NCBI GenBank assembly: GCA_026706225.1
Contig: JAPOZE010000271.1
Location: 1 to 6,116, forward strand
Origin: Acidobacteriota bacterium
GTDB lineage: Bacteria; Acidobacteriota; Terriglobia; Versatilivoradales; Versatilivoraceae
Direction: 5' to 3'
Length of the DNA: 6,116 bases
In this document: one piece after another, positions 1 to 6,116 of the stretch
Position numbering within the stretch: the stretch's first letter is position 1
How the letters are laid out: every line of letters starts with the position of its first letter
Translations under genes and position numbers: made by a program
The notes under the pieces: model-generated
The model's database searches: none
Told to the model about the DNA's origin: nothing
The model's input: only the letters and a program-made list of their open reading frames with translations

Positions 1-24
1 CAAATGCCGCAGCCAAGCCTGCAC

Positions 25-53
25 CGGTTCATCCCCGCGCCTGCGGGGAACAG
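25..53 (-). repeat. CRISPR repeat, leftmost complete copy in the window
   Basis: This 29-base repeat is identical to the copies at 86-114 and 147-175. It is not the last repeat of the array, because 24 bases of apparent spacer precede it at the window edge. The lack of any sequence decay shows that this is not the degenerate trailer end. Confidence 0.95.
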
Positions 54-85
54 CCTTGCACCAGTTTGGCGAACTCCCTGTAATC

Positions 86-114
86 CGGTTCATCCCCGCG
101 CCTGCGGGGAACAG
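86..114 (-). repeat. CRISPR repeat, middle copy
   Basis: This is a 29-base repeat identical to its neighbours, with 32-base spacers on both sides. The hairpin stem halves, as read on the plus strand, lie at about 94-99 and 104-109. Confidence 0.95.
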
Positions 115-146
115 ACCGCCTCGATCTGTTTCCGTTCCTGCTCGAT

Positions 147-175
147 CGGTTCATCCCCGCGCCTGCGGGGAACAG
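147..175 (-). repeat. CRISPR repeat, leader-proximal copy
   Basis: This is the repeat that directly borders the leader, and so is the expected site of Cas1-Cas2 integration. New spacers would enter between positions 175 and 176. It is identical to the two older copies. Confidence 0.95.
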
Positions 176-271
176 ACTAATCTTCATCTCATTGATTTAG
201 AGTGAGTTGTACGATGCTTTGATTCGTACCGACATCACACCTGCCCGAGGCGGCCATCAAAACCCCCATTT
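176..271 (-). promoter_or_regulatory. CRISPR leader with IHF-like sites
   Basis: These 96 bases separate the cas2 stop codon from the first repeat, and the half next to the repeat is clearly richer in A and T than the surrounding genes. By analogy with E. coli the leader should hold the pre-crRNA promoter and the sites that guide spacer integration. Two minus-strand matches to the IHF consensus WATCAANNNNTTR are visible, each 8 of 9 defined bases: AATCAATGAGATG (197 to 185) and AATCAAAGCATCG (224 to 212). The first lies 10 to 22 bases from the first repeat, inside the stretch bound by IHF in the E. coli leader. No convincing -35/-10 pair was found, so promoter activity is inferred from position only. 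Confidence 0.8.
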
Positions 272-1477
<1,206 letters not shown>

Positions 1478-1481
<4 letters not shown>

Positions 1482-2175
1482 CCTGTCCGACGGATCAACA
1501 TGAGCCCGCAACCCCAAGCCTTGGCCCGGCCGAATCCCGTCGCCAGCGCAGCCAGGAAAGCTTCCGGGTCGGTCACGGCAAGGGTCCCCGTCAGGTCGAG
1601 AATGCCGAACGAGGCTCCCTCACGGCGCCTGCGGCCCAACTCTATCGTGGAGTAGCCTTCGACCAGGGTTGTTCCTGGTTCGAATCCACGCGCAGTTCCC
1701 TGGCGAGCCATCCAGCCTTCGGCCGCAGCTTGTGCCGTGCGGTCCCGGGTTGCCGCGCGATTTGCGTTCGTCGGCGCGGACCGCAGGAGGTCCATGACCA
1801 CATCGACCCGCCGGCTCTTGCCGCGCCTGGCGGACTTCTCCATCCGGCTGACGGCTGCACGGTCCTTGGTGGCGTTGGCGCGCAAGGTGAACTGCAGCCG
1901 GTCGCCCGTCCGAAGAAATGGAGCAAAGACCTTGGTCTCGGGCGGGTTGAAGAGGCCGCTCGATTGAGGCGGCCGGCTTGAAAGAGTGTAGAAACGGCCC
2001 CGTCCGTCATAGCGCCAGAGAAAATCCCGCTTGCGCTCCGGGCTGTCGGAAAAGACCGACCATATCAGGCGGTGATGGGCATCGGCCGACGCTCCCGGCT
2101 CCCGTGGGTTCAAGAGCGGCAACAGCGCCGCTGACGGAGCCTGCCGGTTGAGCGTCAACCGCGAGAAATAGAGAG

Positions 2176-2179
<4 letters not shown>
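1478..2179 (-). CDS. cas6e: Cas6e (CasE/Cse3), pre-crRNA endoribonuclease
   Basis: This gene encodes a 233-residue Cas6e, which cuts pre-crRNA at the base of the repeat hairpin and stays bound to the 3' hairpin as the head of Cascade. The N-terminus MTLYFSRLTL is a typical first strand. HRLIWSVF (residues 36-43) aligns with E. coli HQGLWHLF, making His36 the likely catalytic residue (E. coli His20). RDFLWRYD (51-58), LQFTLRANATK (95-105) and the glycine-rich GFGRAKAWGCGLMLI (215-229) match the family. It is about 30 residues longer than E. coli CasE (199). The extra length sits partly before His36 and in an alanine- and arginine-rich middle part. The open frame extends to 2266, but the start at 2179 is chosen from homology and because its ATG overlaps the cas5e stop by four bases (ATGA). 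Basic runs at 118-124 and 182-187 could contact RNA; that is inference. Confidence 0.96.
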
Positions 2180-4461
<2,282 letters not shown>

Positions 4462-4476
4462 GCTTCTTCCCTCTCT

Positions 4477-5952
4477 CTATATCCTCCGTTTGGGCGGCCT
4501 CTCCAATCCTAGTGGATCGAAGATCCTCTTTCCGAAAGGCGGCCGCCCTTCGAAGGCAGCCTTCAGTTTCGATCGCGCCCTGATGGCATCCTCGCGGCGT
4601 GTATCCGCAAGGTCCGCCAACCCTGGCAAAACCTCCCGGTCAAAGATCGGCAGTGCCACCCGGCGCAGAATCTTTACCCATTCCTCCGGCACGAAGGGCC
4701 TGCCTGCCGACATCGATGAGAGCGTCTCTTCAAACGGACCCTGAGTCTCGGCAAAAAACCTCTCCCGGGCTCGTTGGCCGGCACCCGATTTTACATCGCC
4801 ATCCCCGACGCCGGCGTCTACGCAGGCGGCAACGGCGAAGCCCGCCTGCTCGGATGCTTCCACCGACGACTCGGCGTGACGTTCGTCGTCCTCGGACAGA
4901 GGAAACACCGGCTGCTCCGACCAGAGGAAATCCAGAGGATTCATGTTCTTCATTGCCCAGCCCGCCACTATCAGGCTGCAGTGCGCCTTCTCGATATCCC
5001 GCAGATACTGCTCCAACGTCCTGGGACGCAGGCCGCTGTCACTCTGAAGGATCACCCCTCGCCAGTTTCGATAGCCGAAACTCCCGGGCTTGGGATGACG
5101 CGGCAAGAATTCCGCGTCCTTCCTGTAGTAGGGCGTCAGCGGATGACGCCACGCCGAGTAGTTCGTGCCCCACGGTTTCTGTATGACTTGCGTCACCGCG
5201 CCGTCCCGGGCCACCAGGCGCAATCGCCGGGGCTGCCCGAAAAACACCTCGGGGTCGGGACTGGAAGGGCTGTCACTGCCGGGCACCGTGACTCGGGACT
5301 TCTTACCGACAGGCTTGGAGGTTTCGGTGGGTCTCATCCATGGCAACGCTTCCAGGTCGCCCGGCTCCAAGGACCGACCTCGCGGCACGTTCGCCCAGAC
5401 CAGCGGCCACAGGCCCTCTTCCGTGGGCTTGACGAGGGTGACCATGGGACCTCCGCCACGCATGGAGGTGCGATTCCCCGCACCGCCGGCCGGCGCAAAA
5501 GCCTGCAGCGTGTAGAGCGCCATTGCTGCCAGCGGCAACGGGAGCGCCTCGTAGCGCCCGCGGCGTACCATCAGGTCGGCGTTCTTCCTTGCCGCATTAT
5601 CACCTGCGCTGTCGATGAACAGCATATCCGGCGGATTCCCCTCGCCCTCCAGCGGCTCCAGATCCTGCAGGAAGCGCGGACCATCGCCCAGCAGGTTGAA
5701 GGCCGGCGCCAGGGGCTTCATGGACGCTCGGAGCGAGGCGGCGTCCGGAGGGTTGGTGCGGTCGTCGCTGCCGCTGGGAGGATGGGCAAGGTATACCAGT
5801 CCGATGAGCAACTCATAACAGGCGAGGTTCAGGTCGGGCCGCGGCCAGTCGGGACGAAGGACATCGGGTTCGGCGATCTGGTCCAGACGGATGGTGTCCC
5901 GCCCCGAGCGGCGAAGGACCGGAATCCAGGGATCGGAAATGAGGTTCAGCAT
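4477..5952 (-). CDS. cse1: Cse1 (CasA/Cas8e), Cascade large subunit and PAM reader
   Basis: This gene encodes a 491-residue Cse1 (E. coli: 502). One copy per Cascade recognises the PAM, starts R-loop formation and recruits Cas3. The N-terminus MLNLISDPWIPV is the family signature. Further matches are FLQDLEP (94-100), the glycine-rich RGGGPMVTLV (165-174), FFGQPRRLRLV (237-247), NYSAWRHPLTPYY (264-276) and NPLDFLWSEQPVFPL (338-352). Residues from about 365 to 491 should form the C-terminal helical bundle. A polar, low-complexity stretch (209-235, rich in Ser, Thr, Lys and Pro) lies mid-protein. The open frame runs upstream to 6081 inside cas3. The ATG at 5952 is chosen because homology starts there, 26 bases after the cas3 stop, but it has no visible ribosome-binding site. 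A GTG at 5982 overlaps the cas3 stop (GTGA) and would add ten residues (VTITLPGPVA), giving 501. Confidence 0.95.
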   Translation of the reverse strand: MLNLISDPWIPVLRRSGRDTIRLDQIAEPDVLRPDWPRPDLNLACYELLIGLVYLAHPPSGSDDRTNPPDAASLRASMKPLAPAFNLLGDGPRFLQDLEPLEGEGNPPDMLFIDSAGDNAARKNADLMVRRGRYEALPLPLAAMALYTLQAFAPAGGAGNRTSMRGGGPMVTLVKPTEEGLWPLVWANVPRGRSLEPGDLEALPWMRPTETSKPVGKKSRVTVPGSDSPSSPDPEVFFGQPRRLRLVARDGAVTQVIQKPWGTNYSAWRHPLTPYYRKDAEFLPRHPKPGSFGYRNWRGVILQSDSGLRPRTLEQYLRDIEKAHCSLIVAGWAMKNMNPLDFLWSEQPVFPLSEDDERHAESSVEASEQAGFAVAACVDAGVGDGDVKSGAGQRARERFFAETQGPFEETLSSMSAGRPFVPEEWVKILRRVALPIFDREVLPGLADLADTRREDAIRARSKLKAAFEGRPPFGKRIFDPLGLERPPKRRI

Positions 5953-5978
5953 GGCCACTGGGCCGGGCAGGGTGATTG

Positions 5979-6116
5979 TCACTCCGTAAATACGATTCCG
6001 AGGTCGGTATTGTACTGCAAGCCGTCGCAAATCACTCCGTTCTCCTCCACCGGAGCCACGACCACCCGCTTCCGCATCCAATCCGGCCAGTCCTCGAGCA
6101 CAGCTCCGATTTCCGG
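5979..6116 (-). CDS. cas3: Cas3 helicase-nuclease, C-terminal end (partial)
   Basis: Forty-five codons of an open frame enter from the right edge and end in TGA at 5981-5979. The translation contains LEDWPDWMRKRVVV and ends NTDLGIVFTE. The tail pattern of a short VxENG turn followed by LQYNTDLG resembles the C-terminus of Cas3 proteins, and the place directly upstream of cse1 is that of cas3 in I-E loci. Cas3 unwinds and degrades DNA marked by Cascade. Its HD nuclease and helicase motifs lie outside the window, so intactness cannot be judged. The call rests more on position than on motif. Confidence 0.8.
   Translation of the reverse strand, partial: PEIGAVLEDWPDWMRKRVVVAPVEENGVICDGLQYNTDLGIVFTE

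Larger units (their letters stand above)
1..175 (-). CRISPR. CRISPR array, type I-E, leader-proximal end (partial)
   Basis: Three identical 29-base repeats lie at 25-53, 86-114 and 147-175, separated by two 32-base spacers (54-85 and 115-146). Positions 1-24 are probably the end of a third spacer, so the array continues beyond the left edge. The 29/32 geometry is typical of type I-E. On the minus strand each repeat begins CTGTTCCCCGC and ends GGGGATGAACCG, the same orientation as the E. coli repeat, so transcription runs right to left from the leader at 176-271. Within each repeat CCCCGC and GCGGGG form a 6-bp stem around an AGGC loop. By family knowledge Cas6e cuts at the base of this stem and leaves an 8-base 5' handle, here ATGAACCG (E. 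coli: ATAAACCG). The newest spacer should be 115-146. The targets of the spacers cannot be told from the sequence. Confidence 0.98.

Noticed and set aside
198..205. Possible -10 element (TCTAAA) for the pre-crRNA promoter in the leader
   Set aside because: No acceptable -35 hexamer lies 16-18 bases upstream, and the match is only about 4 of 6, so no promoter was annotated.
240..271. Possible terminator after cas2
   Set aside because: There is a run of T on the minus strand (TTTT near 258-261) and short GC pairs nearby, but no stable stem directly before the T run. Transcription may pass from the cas operon into the array.

Overview
The window holds a type I-E (Cascade, Ecoli-type) CRISPR-Cas locus lying almost entirely on the minus strand. 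It reads from right to left. First comes the 3' end of cas3 (5979-6116, cut by the window edge). Then come the five Cascade subunit genes cse1/casA, cse2/casB, cas7e/casC, cas5e/casD and cas6e/casE, followed by the adaptation genes cas1 and cas2. A 96-base leader (176-271) separates cas2 from a CRISPR array that runs out of the window at its left end. This is the gene order of the well-studied E. coli I-E locus.

The source is probably a bacterium of high GC content. Coding is GC-rich, and long antisense open frames occur throughout, as expected at such composition. Protein motifs are close to those of proteobacterial I-E systems, and the leader carries two IHF-like sites, which also suggests a proteobacterium. 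The genus cannot be told from the sequence alone.

The genes are packed as one translational unit. cse2/cas7e, cas5e/cas6e and cas6e/cas1 share 4-base ATGA overlaps, cas7e/cas5e overlap by 8 bases, and cas1/cas2 overlap by 20. Only cse1/cse2 (15 bases) and possibly cas3/cse1 (26 bases, or a 4-base GTGA overlap with an alternative start) are separated. The strongest Shine-Dalgarno sequence is the one before cas7e, whose product is needed in about six copies per complex.

In function, Cas6e cuts the pre-crRNA at the repeat hairpin. Cse1, Cse2, Cas7e, Cas5e and Cas6e form the crRNA-guided surveillance complex, and Cas3 is recruited to degrade bound DNA. Cas1 and Cas2 insert new spacers at the leader end, which is the right-hand end here. 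All complete genes have intact frames, the Cas1 and Cas6e catalytic residues are present, and the three visible repeats are identical, so the locus looks functional. I see no extra gene, mobile element or accessory system inserted in it. The points worth a second look are small ones: the leader architecture, the Cse1 start, an Asn at the usual acidic position of Cas2, and the uneven ribosome-binding sites.
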